Below are positions 16,172-23,851 of a stretch of 26,496 bases of DNA, piece by piece. The stretch's first letter is position 1, and each line of letters starts with the position of its first letter. The stretch is from RGIG3009 sp045595845 (GTDB taxonomy: Bacteria > Bacillota > Clostridia > Oscillospirales > Acutalibacteraceae), in the NCBI GenBank assembly GCA_045595845.1, contig JAZOBF010000007.1, positions 1 through 26,496 on the forward strand, given 5' to 3'. The notes beneath the pieces are model-generated. The model saw only the letters and a list, made by a program, of their open reading frames with translations, made no database searches and had not been told where the DNA came from. Made by a program: the position numbers and the translations under genes.

Positions 16172-17584
16172 ATGCTGTTCAAAAAAGTAACACGCCGTTG
16201 GCTTATCAACGGACTCGGCGCCGTGGTGGCGTTGCTGGTAATGATTGAATTTGCGGCAGCATTTTTGATTCGTTCCTACTATTATCAGCAAGCGCAAAAC
16301 AGCTTATATATCCGCGCGGTTTCCCTGTCGGATATGTTAAGTCTGTATGTAGATGATGCGGACTTCAACTTCAAAGATAGCGCCAAAACCTATATTGAAG
16401 ATTTCTCTGAACGACACAAGGTCGAGTTTCAGATTTTGGATACCACAGGGGCCATTCTTGCCAGTTCTACGGGATTTTTACCGCAATCCCAGGCACTGCC
16501 TGATTATCAGTCGGCCTTGCAAAACTTCTCCGCGGACAGCAATGAGGCGTGGGGCGTTTGGAACGGCAAAAGTGCTGTTGGGCAAAATGTTTTAGCGTTG
16601 ACGATGTTGGTTACCAAGTCCGATCACACCGTTTGCGGGGCGATCCGCTATGTTGTGGCGTTGGATAATATTGATAAACAGGTTACATTGGTCACCTCGG
16701 CAATCATCGCCTTCGGTTTTGCCATTTTGTTCTTTGTCATGCTCATCAGCTCCTATTTTGTAAACAGTATTTTGCGTCCGCTAACCGAGATTGGTGATGC
16801 TGCCAATAAGATCGCTCAAGGTAACTACTCTCACCGTATTGAAAAGCAGTATGACGACGAGATTGGTGATTTATGCGATACCATCAACGGCATGGCATCA
16901 CAGATAGAATCTGCCGATCAATTACAAAACGAGTTCATTGCGTCGGTTTCTCACGAATTGCGCACCCCGCTTACGGCTATCAAAGGCTGGAGTGAAACCT
17001 TAAAAGACGGTGGCATTGACGATCGAGAACTCTTGAATCGAGGGTTAGATGTAATCGGCAGTGAAACTGAGCGCCTCGCCGGTATTGTAGAGGAATTGTT
17101 GGATTTTTCCCGTATTCAGAAATCCAAGCCGACCGATGTCAAAGAAAAACTAGATGTGTATGCCGAGATACAGGAAGCGGTTTTTCTACTGAATGATCGT
17201 GCTAAAAAGCAAGGTGTTTCACTGACCTGTGCCGAACAGGAAGCGTTGCCTCCCATTCAAGGTAACGGCGATCGATTGCGTCAAGTATTTGTCAATATTA
17301 TTGATAACGCCATTAAATATGCCAAGCCAAACGGATCCATCCATGTGGATGCTGCACCAATGGCCGGAGGCGTTCAAGTCGTTATCAGTGATAACGGTAT
17401 CGGTATTTCCGAGCGGGATTTACCGTTGGTAACTGAACGGTTTTACCGCGCCACTAACACCCAACCGGGTTCCGGTATCGGTTTGGCGGTGGCAAAGGAT
17501 ATTATCACCGCTCACGGCGGCACCTTACTGATTGAGAGTGAACTTGATAAAGGAACCGTCGTAACAGTAACCTTACCCGGCTAA
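16172..17584 (+). CDS. Membrane sensor histidine kinase (HAMP, HisKA, HATPase)
   Basis: This 470-residue kinase has an N-terminal transmembrane helix (about 13-34), an extracellular domain of about 145 residues, a second helix (about 175-200), and a HAMP linker (NSILRPLTEIGDAANKIAQG). The dimerisation domain has phospho-acceptor His261 in SVSHELRTPLTAIKG. The ATPase domain shows the N box NIIDNAIKYAKP, G1 ISDNGIGIS, and G2 GSGIGLAVAKDI. The architecture resembles PhoR/ResE/WalK-type kinases. The open frame starts at 16139, overlapping the regulator, but ATG 16172 follows GAAAGGAGG with proper spacing, so I use that. It should phosphorylate the regulator encoded just upstream. The ligand is unknown, and the extracellular part has no motif I recognise. 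Confidence 0.95.
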   Translation: MLFKKVTRRWLINGLGAVVALLVMIEFAAAFLIRSYYYQQAQNSLYIRAVSLSDMLSLYVDDADFNFKDSAKTYIEDFSERHKVEFQILDTTGAILASSTGFLPQSQALPDYQSALQNFSADSNEAWGVWNGKSAVGQNVLALTMLVTKSDHTVCGAIRYVVALDNIDKQVTLVTSAIIAFGFAILFFVMLISSYFVNSILRPLTEIGDAANKIAQGNYSHRIEKQYDDEIGDLCDTINGMASQIESADQLQNEFIASVSHELRTPLTAIKGWSETLKDGGIDDRELLNRGLDVIGSETERLAGIVEELLDFSRIQKSKPTDVKEKLDVYAEIQEAVFLLNDRAKKQGVSLTCAEQEALPPIQGNGDRLRQVFVNIIDNAIKYAKPNGSIHVDAAPMAGGVQVVISDNGIGISERDLPLVTERFYRATNTQPGSGIGLAVAKDIITAHGGTLLIESELDKGTVVTVTLPG

Positions 17585-17597
17585 GGAGTGGATTGGT

Positions 17598-18545
17598 ATG
17601 GCAGATATAAAAAAAACATCAATCGGTGGGCAAGCACTGATTGAGGGTGTCATGATGCGCGGTCCTCAAAAAACGGCTATGGCAGTACGCCACGTATCGG
17701 GTAATATTGTGACAGAAGAATGGGAAACGGATGCTAATCAACGCCCCGCCATCTGGAAAGTTCCCTTTTTTCGAGGTATATACGGTTTGGTTGATTCCTT
17801 GCATTTTGGTTACAAATGCTTGATGCGTTCTGCGGAATTGTCAGGTTTGGAAGAAAACCAACCCGACGATGAACCACAAACCGCCACACAAAAAGCGATG
17901 ATGACGGTACTGCTGATTATCAGTACTGCGCTGGGGATCGCACTGGCTCTCGGCTTGTTTATGTATTTACCATCATTTTTATACAATGCTATGGCACGCG
18001 GGTTTGATCGTGTGAACGGCGGCGATTTTTGGATGACAAACGCTATCCTTCGCGGTGTGTTTGAAGGATTATTCCGTCTCATCCTGTTTTTGGCGTATAT
18101 ATCCGTAATTTCACTGATGAAAGATATTCGCCGTGTGTTTATGTATCACGGCGCGGAACATAAAACGATATTCTGCTATGAGCACGGCGAGCCGCTTACC
18201 GTTGAAAATGTCAAAAAGCAAAGTCGGTTTCATCCCCGTTGCGGTACATCGTTTTTGATTTTAACCTTGCTTGTGGGAATTATTATATCCATTTGTATCC
18301 AAGTGCAAACCGTCTGGTTGCGTGTACTGATTAAAATGGCCTTGTTGCCGCTAACCGTCAGTATCGGATATGAGCTGATTAAACTGGCGGGCAGAAAGGA
18401 CAATGCCTTTACACGCATTATATCGGCACCCGGTTTATGGATTCAACGTATTACGACACGCGAGCCGGAGGACGGTATGATTGATTGTGCGATCACTGCT
18501 TTTACGGCGGTTATCCCCGAAAGCGAAAAAACAGATGAGTGGTAA
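17598..18545 (+). CDS. DUF1385 family membrane protein (YqhQ-like)
   Basis: This 315-residue protein has the hallmark DUF1385 opening IGGQALIEGVMMRGPQKTAMAVR and the later MYHGAEHKTIFCYEHG with FHPRCGTSFL. Its His and Cys residues could bind a metal. It has about four membrane segments (roughly 98-122, 150-170, 212-235 and 240-262). AAGGAG precedes ATG 17598, 13 bases behind the kinase stop. The family is common in Firmicutes (YqhQ), and its biochemical role is not known to me. It is often found beside prmC/prfA, and here prmC follows after six bases. Cotranscription with the two-component system may be simple operon readthrough. Confidence 0.92.
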   Translation: MADIKKTSIGGQALIEGVMMRGPQKTAMAVRHVSGNIVTEEWETDANQRPAIWKVPFFRGIYGLVDSLHFGYKCLMRSAELSGLEENQPDDEPQTATQKAMMTVLLIISTALGIALALGLFMYLPSFLYNAMARGFDRVNGGDFWMTNAILRGVFEGLFRLILFLAYISVISLMKDIRRVFMYHGAEHKTIFCYEHGEPLTVENVKKQSRFHPRCGTSFLILTLLVGIIISICIQVQTVWLRVLIKMALLPLTVSIGYELIKLAGRKDNAFTRIISAPGLWIQRITTREPEDGMIDCAITAFTAVIPESEKTDEW

Positions 18546-18551
18546 ATCATA

Positions 18552-19391
18552 ATGACTGTATATGAGCTACAGAAAAAAATGATAGATATTTTAGAGGCGG
18601 GTGGTTGTGAAACCCCCGCCTTTGATGCCATGTGCCTATTGGAAGATATTGGGAAAATCGGAAGAGGAAAGGTTCGAAACTCTCATGCATTATCCGTATC
18701 ACGGGGTTGCGAGGCAACCTTATTGGATGCCGCCTCGCGACGCGCGTCGGGCGAACCTCTTCAATACATATTGGGAACATGGGATTTTCTCGATCTGACA
18801 TTGGAAGTAGGGGACGGGGTGCTCATTCCGCGCCCTGAAACAGAACTGTTGTGTCAACTTTCTGCAGAATATTTAAACGATATGCCGCATAAACATGTCT
18901 ATGATTTGTGTGCGGGAAGCGGTTGTGTAGGGTTGGGCATTGCATCACTGTGCCCCTCTGTAAGCGTAAAGGCGCTGGAACTCTCCGATTTGGCATTTTC
19001 TTATTTAGAGCGCAACATCGCGCGCTATCCCTCTTTTTGTGTGACCGCCGAGAAAGCCAATGTTTTAACGGATCACTATCGGTTTGACGGACAGATTGAT
19101 GCGATTGTTTCCAACCCGCCGTATATCCCCACCGCCGATCTCGACACCCTACAGCGTGAGGTGCAATACGAACCGCGCATGGCGTTGGATGGAGAGGATG
19201 GGTACCGCTTTTACCGTGCAATTGCTGAGCACTGGATATCAAAATTAACTCCAACTGGCTTTGTTGCCGTTGAAGTTGGAATCGGTCAAGCGCAAACCGT
19301 CGCCGAACTGTTCCGCGCAAACGGTATGAAACACACAACCATATACTCCGATTTTGCCGGCATCGATCGTGTTGTAGTGGGAATACGGTGA
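18552..19391 (+). CDS. prmC: Release factor glutamine N5-methyltransferase PrmC (HemK)
   Basis: This 279-residue SAM-dependent enzyme methylates the Gln of the GGQ motif in peptide-chain release factors RF1 and RF2. An N-terminal helical domain (1-75, with ASRRASGEPLQYILG) leads into PRPETELL. The methyltransferase fold has the SAM loop YDLCAGSGCVGLGIA and the catalytic NPPY at 188-191 in SNPPYIPTADL. The family end VEVGIGQAQTVAELF is present. The length is normal. The ribosome binding site is weak (GAGTGG overlapping the end of the preceding gene), suggesting translational coupling with the DUF1385 gene. The usual partner prfA is not in this stretch; an amino-acid transporter follows instead. 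No terminator is evident behind it. Confidence 0.95.
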   Translation: MTVYELQKKMIDILEAGGCETPAFDAMCLLEDIGKIGRGKVRNSHALSVSRGCEATLLDAASRRASGEPLQYILGTWDFLDLTLEVGDGVLIPRPETELLCQLSAEYLNDMPHKHVYDLCAGSGCVGLGIASLCPSVSVKALELSDLAFSYLERNIARYPSFCVTAEKANVLTDHYRFDGQIDAIVSNPPYIPTADLDTLQREVQYEPRMALDGEDGYRFYRAIAEHWISKLTPTGFVAVEVGIGQAQTVAELFRANGMKHTTIYSDFAGIDRVVVGIR

Positions 19392-19394
19392 ATA

Positions 19395-19408
19395 TGAATG
19401 AATATTCA
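19395..19408. promoter_or_regulatory. Putative distal ARG box (ArgR/AhrC operator)
   Basis: The sequence is TGAAT-GAAT-ATTCA, an exact match of both half-sites of the known ARG box pattern TGAAT-N4-ATTCA. It lies inside a 16-base perfect palindrome (GAATGAATATTCATTC, 19396-19411), about 150 bases upstream of the transporter promoter and four bases behind the prmC stop. The spacer contains a G where A/T is usual. Confidence 0.5.
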
Positions 19409-19531
19409 TTCCTTAATTAACTAAAATCACAGCATTTGTCTAAATATTTATGCATTTTGTTGAATTTTATATGGATTAACAAAATAATTTTGTTTAATAC
19501 GCGGGAATTCATGAAAGTTTATGAAAAAGTA

Positions 19532-19560
19532 TTGATTTTTTATTCACAGCGGATTATAAT
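19532..19560 (+). promoter_or_regulatory. Sigma-A promoter of the amino-acid ABC transporter operon
   Basis: TTGATT (19532-19537) and a perfect TATAAT (19555-19560) have 17-base spacing. The leader is about 50 bases. The 220 bases between prmC and the binding-protein gene are otherwise very A/T-rich and hold no gene that I can support. Confidence 0.75.
19533..19546. promoter_or_regulatory. Putative proximal ARG box over the -35 element
   Basis: The sequence is TGATT-TTTT-ATTCA, one mismatch from the ARG box pattern TGAAT-WWWW-ATTCA. It covers the -35 box and the first half of the spacer, so a bound repressor would block RNA polymerase. Together with the box at 19395 it suggests control by the arginine repressor. 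Confidence 0.5.
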
Positions 19561-19615
19561 GATAACAGTCCATGAGAGCAGGTGCTCTAAAAACTTAGAG
19601 AAGAGGGAATACATA

Positions 19616-20470
19616 ATGAAAAAGTTTTCAAAAGTTTTAGCTCTGGTGCTGACGCTCGCATTAGTCGTAACCTGCTTTGCAGCATGCGGCACCGCAAAGA
19701 TTACCAAAGTTAAGGTTATTGACTTGCCTTTGAGCGCAGAGGAATATGCATTTGCTGTTGCTCAAGGAAACACGGAATTTTTGGATAAGGTAAACACCTT
19801 CCTCACAAAAATCAAGGAAGACGGTACTTTCGACAAGATCTGCAACAACTATTTTGGTGATGGAACGCCGTTGTCGATTGAGTCTGCTACTTTAGATACC
19901 ACTAAAGACCAGCTCGTTGTTGCTACCAGCACCGGCTTTGAGCCCTTTGAAATGGTCGATGAAAACGGTAAATTCTCCGGCGTGGATCTGGAAATTGCCT
20001 ACTATCTGGCTAAAGAGCTGAATCTGGAACTGGTTATTGACGATATGGATTTTGACGCTGTCGTAAATGCCGTCCAATCCGGAAAAGCCGATATTGCAAT
20101 GGCTGGCTTGTCGGTAACACCCGCGCGTCAGGAAGTTGTTACTTTCTCTAACTCGTATTACAATGCTTCTCAGGTTGTAATCACCTTAGAGGACGACACC
20201 ACCTTTGATGCTTGTGCAACGGGTGAGGATGTCGCGGCTATCCTCGCTCAGCTCGGCGCGGATAAGAAAATCGGTTGCCAGGCGGGTACTACGGGTGAGT
20301 TGTACATTAAAGGTGATGCGGATTATGAGTTTGATGGCTTGAAAGCAGAGGCTGCACCTTACAAGTATGTTGCTCTTGCTATCACGGCAATGCAACAGGG
20401 CCAGGTCAGTTATGTTATCGCTGATAACGGTCCCGCAAAAGCGATTGCCACAAAACTTAACGCACAATAA
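19616..20470 (+). CDS. Amino-acid ABC transporter binding lipoprotein, circularly permuted SBP_bac_3 fold
   Basis: This is a 284-residue extracellular binding protein. The signal peptide ends in the lipobox FAAC (Cys24). Residues 32-81 (VKVIDLPLSAEEYAFAVAQG ... DGTFDKICNNYFG) match the stretch that normally ends SBP_bac_3 proteins. The normal beginning (DQLVVATSTGFEPFEMVDENG) appears only at residue 98, followed by FDAVVNAVQSGKADIAMAGL and TPARQEVVTFSNSYYNASQ. The chain stops after YVIADNGPAKAIATKLNAQ, where the usual C-terminal segment would follow. All parts are present, in rotated order. ATG 19616 is chosen because it opens the signal peptide behind AGAGGG; the long upstream frame is not coding. 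Permease and ATPase genes follow. The ARG boxes hint at a basic amino acid as ligand, which is inference. Confidence 0.92.
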   Translation: MKKFSKVLALVLTLALVVTCFAACGTAKITKVKVIDLPLSAEEYAFAVAQGNTEFLDKVNTFLTKIKEDGTFDKICNNYFGDGTPLSIESATLDTTKDQLVVATSTGFEPFEMVDENGKFSGVDLEIAYYLAKELNLELVIDDMDFDAVVNAVQSGKADIAMAGLSVTPARQEVVTFSNSYYNASQVVITLEDDTTFDACATGEDVAAILAQLGADKKIGCQAGTTGELYIKGDADYEFDGLKAEAAPYKYVALAITAMQQGQVSYVIADNGPAKAIATKLNAQ

Positions 20471-20492
20471 GTAACGACCATCTTTTAAAACA

Positions 20493-20521
20493 GCCTCTGC
20501 AGGGGTGTACTCTGCAGAGGC
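20493..20521 (+). terminator. Hairpin between binding-protein and permease genes
   Basis: A 10-bp perfect stem (GCCTCTGCAG at 20493-20502, CTGCAGAGGC at 20512-20521) is followed by a poor T-tract (TCTTTAGAGTTT). It is probably a leaky terminator or 3'-end stabiliser, which would give more binding protein than permease. Confidence 0.6.
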
Positions 20522-20553
20522 TCTTTAGAGTTTAAGGCCGAAAGGGGTTAGCT

Positions 20554-21264
20554 ATGGATTTTTCCGGAAAATTTAAGGTATTCTGGGAACTGTTTATCGA
20601 GCGAGGGGGATGGGAACGCGTTTTAAAAGTCGGTCTCGTCAATACACTTCTCATTGCGGTTCTCGGTTTGCTGATCGGCATCGTGTTAGGCACCTTGATC
20701 GCGGCTGTTAAGGTTATGCCGAAATATAAGCTGTTACCGCGTATCTTGGATAAGATTTGCACCGTTTATGTAGGCTTTTTTAGAGGCACACCACTCGTGG
20801 TACAGTTGTTGATTGCGTATTATGTACTGTGGCCTCTGCTGGGCATCAATATTTCATCCCTCAATACCAGCATCATTGTGTTTGGTCTTAACAGTGCTGC
20901 CTATGTTTCCGAAATTATGCGCGGCGGTTTGCTTTCGGTCGATAGCGGTCAAATGGAAGCGGGACGCGCATTAGGCTTGAGCTATAGTACCACAATGATG
21001 AAAATTGTGATTCCGCAGGCTGTCAAAAACATATTACCCACTCTGGGTAATGAGTTTATTGCGTTAATTAAGGATACATCCGTTGTCAGCTTCGTTGCCG
21101 CAACAGATCTGTATAAAACCTTTACGGAAATCGGTAATGTGCGATATGAGTATTTTATGCCGTATCTGGCAATGGCGTTGTTCTATATGATTCTTGTCTT
21201 TTTGATTTCGTGGGGCATTAAAGTGATGGAAAGGAGCTTGAGGAAGAGTGATAGAAGTCATTAA
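20554..21264 (+). CDS. Amino-acid ABC transporter permease (HisM/GlnP type)
   Basis: This 236-residue inner-membrane permease is of the His/Glu/Gln/Arg family. It has about five hydrophobic segments and the membrane motif FFRGTPLVVQLLIAYY. The ATPase-contacting EAA loop is EAGRALGLSYSTTMMKIVIPQA, with the usual GNEFIALIKDTSVVSF behind it. AAAGGGG precedes ATG 20554. It overlaps the ATPase gene by 17 bases. It probably works as a homodimer, because only one permease gene is present. Confidence 0.94.
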   Translation: MDFSGKFKVFWELFIERGGWERVLKVGLVNTLLIAVLGLLIGIVLGTLIAAVKVMPKYKLLPRILDKICTVYVGFFRGTPLVVQLLIAYYVLWPLLGINISSLNTSIIVFGLNSAAYVSEIMRGGLLSVDSGQMEAGRALGLSYSTTMMKIVIPQAVKNILPTLGNEFIALIKDTSVVSFVAATDLYKTFTEIGNVRYEYFMPYLAMALFYMILVFLISWGIKVMERSLRKSDRSH

Positions 21265-21970
21265 TTTATGTAAAAACTTCGGTGACCTGCAGGTTCTCAA
21301 TGACATCACGGAAACCATCCACGAAGGAGAAAGAGTTGTCGTTATCGGTCCTTCCGGTAGTGGAAAAAGCACCTTTTTGCGTTGCTTAAACTGTATGGAA
21401 GATCCTACCTCGGGCTCCATTATATTTGACGGCGAAGACTTGGCGGATATGAAAGTAGATATCAACAAGCATCGTCAAAATATCGGTATGGTGTTTCAAC
21501 AGTTTAACTTGTTTAATAACAAAACCGTTTTAGAGAACATCACACTGGCACCTGTACATCTAAAAAAGATGACAATTGAGGAAGCCAAAGCAAAGGGAAT
21601 GGATCTGTTGCGCCGCGTAGGTTTGGAGGACAAAGCGGATGTGTATCCATCCACCTTATCCGGCGGACAAAAACAGCGTGCCGCCATTGTACGCGCATTG
21701 GCTATGAATCCGAAAGTGATGTTGTTTGATGAGCCAACCTCGGCACTTGACCCTGAAATGGTCGGCGAAGTGTTGGATGTTATGAAACAACTGGCTGCAG
21801 AGGGAATGACTATGGTTGTGGTTACACACGAAATGGGATTCGCTCGTGAGGTTGCGGACCGTGTTTTGTTTATGGATGGCGGTAAAATTGCGGAGCAGGG
21901 CACACCCGAGGACGTATTCGGCAATCCGAAACATCCCCGCACGAAAGAATTTTTATCAAAGGTTTTATAA
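21248..21970 (+). CDS. Amino-acid ABC transporter ATPase (GlnQ/ArtP type)
   Basis: This 240-residue ATPase powers the importer. It has Walker A GPSGSGKST, Q-loop VFQQFNLFNNKTV, signature LSGGQKQRAAIVRAL, Walker B VMLFDEPTSALDPE, and the switch His in VVTHEMGFAREVADRV. The wording is that of the polar amino-acid uptake family. The start is GTG 21248, inside the permease gene, with GAGGAAGA just ahead; overlap and coupling are usual for such operons. A strong terminator follows, so the operon ends here. Specificity cannot be read from the ATPase. Confidence 0.95.
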   Translation: MIEVINLCKNFGDLQVLNDITETIHEGERVVVIGPSGSGKSTFLRCLNCMEDPTSGSIIFDGEDLADMKVDINKHRQNIGMVFQQFNLFNNKTVLENITLAPVHLKKMTIEEAKAKGMDLLRRVGLEDKADVYPSTLSGGQKQRAAIVRALAMNPKVMLFDEPTSALDPEMVGEVLDVMKQLAAEGMTMVVVTHEMGFAREVADRVLFMDGGKIAEQGTPEDVFGNPKHPRTKEFLSKVL

Positions 21971-21975
21971 AGAAG

Positions 21976-22010
21976 AAAAAGCCGGAAGCAAAATGCTTCC
22001 GGCTTTTTTT
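21976..22010. terminator. Bidirectional terminator between convergent transporter operons
   Basis: A long perfect stem (AAAAAGCCGGAAGCA and TGCTTCCGGCTTTTT with an AAA loop) carries T-tracts on both strands. It serves the ATPase gene on the plus strand and the minus-strand binding-protein gene, whose stop at 22009-22011 overlaps it. Confidence 0.9.
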
Positions 22011-23013
22011 AGTTTGCGGTCGCCTTTTCGGCAAAGGTGTTATTGATAATTTTATCAAAGGGTGCCGGAGAATCCAGTTCTCCCGCCCGCTGGATTACTT
22101 CCTGCAACCGGTCAAATGCTTTTTCGGTCATCACAGGTGTGGTGGCGAAAGCACCGATATCCTTATAGCTCTTTACTGCACTTGCCAACAAGGTAACATC
22201 GGTATCAGCAAAGAAATCTTTGACACATTCGGCGATTTCTTCCGGTGTGTGTTCTTCGACCCATTTTTGTCCTTTAGCGACAGCATTGGTAAACCGTTGA
22301 ATGAGGTCGCTGTTATCGGAAATGTAGCTTTTTTTGGCAAAATACGCGGTATACGGCATCTCACCGGCAGCCGCGCCAACGCTGGCGACAATATACCCTT
22401 TACCTTCCATCTGTACGCTGGAAGCTACCGGTTCAAACATGGTGACATAATCGCCCGTTCCGCTAAGAAAAGCACCTGTCATCATATCAAATTGAATGGT
22501 GTTATCCAAATTTGCATCGGTATCGGGATTCATTCCGTTTTCTTCCATGGCATATCGAAAAGCCATATAGGGCATACCGCCTATGCGTCCCGGCAAAATG
22601 TGTGCGCCTTTTAAATCTGTCCATTCAAAATCCGGATCGGGTTCGCGAGCCACCAAAAAGCTTCCGTCACACGCTGTTAATTGTGCAAATACTTCCGGGT
22701 AATCGGCACTTCCCGAGTTATATACATAGACGCTGGCTTCAGGGCCTGCCAAGCCAATGTCAACGCTGTTGCTGATGACGGCGCTCATGACTTTGTCCGC
22801 ACCACCGCCATTACTCAGTTCGATGGTGATCTTTTCTTCTTCAAAGAAACCTTTAGCAATTGCCACGTACTGCGGTGCATAAAAAATACTGTGTGTTACT
22901 TCACAAAGTCGGACGGTCGTCAAATCGTTTTCTTTCTGTGAAGTACAACCTGAAAAAATGGGAGTTATGGCAAAAATCAAAATTAAAATACACATAAGAA
23001 TACGTTTTTTCAA
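22009..23013 (-). CDS. ABC transporter substrate-binding lipoprotein, NMT1/SsuA-like
   Basis: This 334-residue binding protein has a lipoprotein signal (MKKRILMCILILIFAITPIF, lipobox FSGC). The mature part shows the NMT1/nitrate-sulfonate family layout: IFYAPQYVAIAKGFFEEEKI, then GGGADKVMSAVISNSVDIGLAGPE, LKGAHILPGRIGGMPYMAF, and TGDYVTMFEPVASSVQMEG. I choose TTG 23013 as start because TTAGGAG lies seven bases upstream; the GTG at 23022 overlaps that site. It is the last gene of an ATPase-permease-binding protein operon. Known substrates of this family include taurine, alkanesulfonates, nitrate and the thiamine precursor HMP. Nothing here picks one, and I found no thiamine riboswitch upstream. 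Confidence 0.88.
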   Translation of the reverse strand: MKKRILMCILILIFAITPIFSGCTSQKENDLTTVRLCEVTHSIFYAPQYVAIAKGFFEEEKITIELSNGGGADKVMSAVISNSVDIGLAGPEASVYVYNSGSADYPEVFAQLTACDGSFLVAREPDPDFEWTDLKGAHILPGRIGGMPYMAFRYAMEENGMNPDTDANLDNTIQFDMMTGAFLSGTGDYVTMFEPVASSVQMEGKGYIVASVGAAAGEMPYTAYFAKKSYISDNSDLIQRFTNAVAKGQKWVEEHTPEEIAECVKDFFADTDVTLLASAVKSYKDIGAFATTPVMTEKAFDRLQEVIQRAGELDSPAPFDKIINNTFAEKATAN

Positions 23014-23035
23014 AAGTACCACTCCTAAATCACAT

Positions 23036-23851
23036 TTAAGCGCCGAAACGCTTGTTGATAAGTTTCTGAGATAGAGAAACGCCTCGATACATCAAAGCGG
23101 CTACTACAGCTAAAATCAATACACTTGCCATCACGAGATCCATTTGAAATACCTGTCCGCCATACACAATTAAATAGCCTAAACCGGCCTTGCTGACCAA
23201 AAATTCACCCGCAATGACACCGACCAAAGATAAGCCAATATTGATCTTTAAGGAGTTAAATAATGTCGGCAGATTGGCAGGCAAGACAATTTTAACCAGC
23301 AGTTGTTTTCGTGATGCGCCGAATGTTTGTGCCATTTTCATAATTTCCGTATCGGTATGATGGAATCCAGAAAGCATTTCCAGCACTGTCACGATCAGCG
23401 AAATGGCAAGAGCCATAAAAATAATGGCTTTCGTACCGGCACCGGCTATCAAGATGATAACGGGACCGAGCGCGATTTTCGGCAAACTATTGAGAACCAC
23501 CAAATAGGGCTCCGCAACACGCGAAACAAACGGACTCCACCAACATAATATGCTGATCGTAAGACCAAACACCACGCCCAGCACAAATCCCGTCAGCGTT
23601 TCATACAGGGTAACGGCAATATGCATCGGCAATCCGTTCCGTGAAGTATTGAGCAATGTCGCAATAATCCGACTGGGTTGACTGACTAAAAACGCATCAA
23701 TCCAATTAAGTCGTGCTGCCAGTTCCCATATTACCAGTAGGCCGATGAGTAACCCCCACTGCCATATCTTGATATACCGACATCGTCTTTTTTGCTGACG
23801 CAGCCATGAAGCGCGCTCAGGTGAAACCACCGTACTATTTAACTTCTTCAT
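23036..23851 (-). CDS. ABC transporter permease, SsuC/TauC/ThiX-like
   Basis: This 271-residue membrane protein has about six hydrophobic segments (first at about 30-50: IWQWGLLIGLLVIWELAARL). The permease EAA loop is AQTFGASRKQLLVKIVLPANLPTLF, and NIGLSLVGVIAGEFLVSKAGLGYLI follows, typical of the nitrate/sulfonate/taurine permease family. ATG 23851 is chosen with AAGGAG about ten bases upstream; the GTG at 23857 is possible but very close to that site. It overlaps the ATPase gene by 17 bases and is followed after 22 bases by the binding protein. Confidence 0.9.
   Translation of the reverse strand: MKKLNSTVVSPERASWLRQQKRRCRYIKIWQWGLLIGLLVIWELAARLNWIDAFLVSQPSRIIATLLNTSRNGLPMHIAVTLYETLTGFVLGVVFGLTISILCWWSPFVSRVAEPYLVVLNSLPKIALGPVIILIAGAGTKAIIFMALAISLIVTVLEMLSGFHHTDTEIMKMAQTFGASRKQLLVKIVLPANLPTLFNSLKINIGLSLVGVIAGEFLVSKAGLGYLIVYGGQVFQMDLVMASVLILAVVAALMYRGVSLSQKLINKRFGA

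Noticed and set aside
19436..19615. N-terminal extension of the binding-protein frame upstream of 19616.
   Set aside because: It covers the promoter and operator region, is very A/T-rich, and would put about 60 residues before a proper lipoprotein signal peptide.
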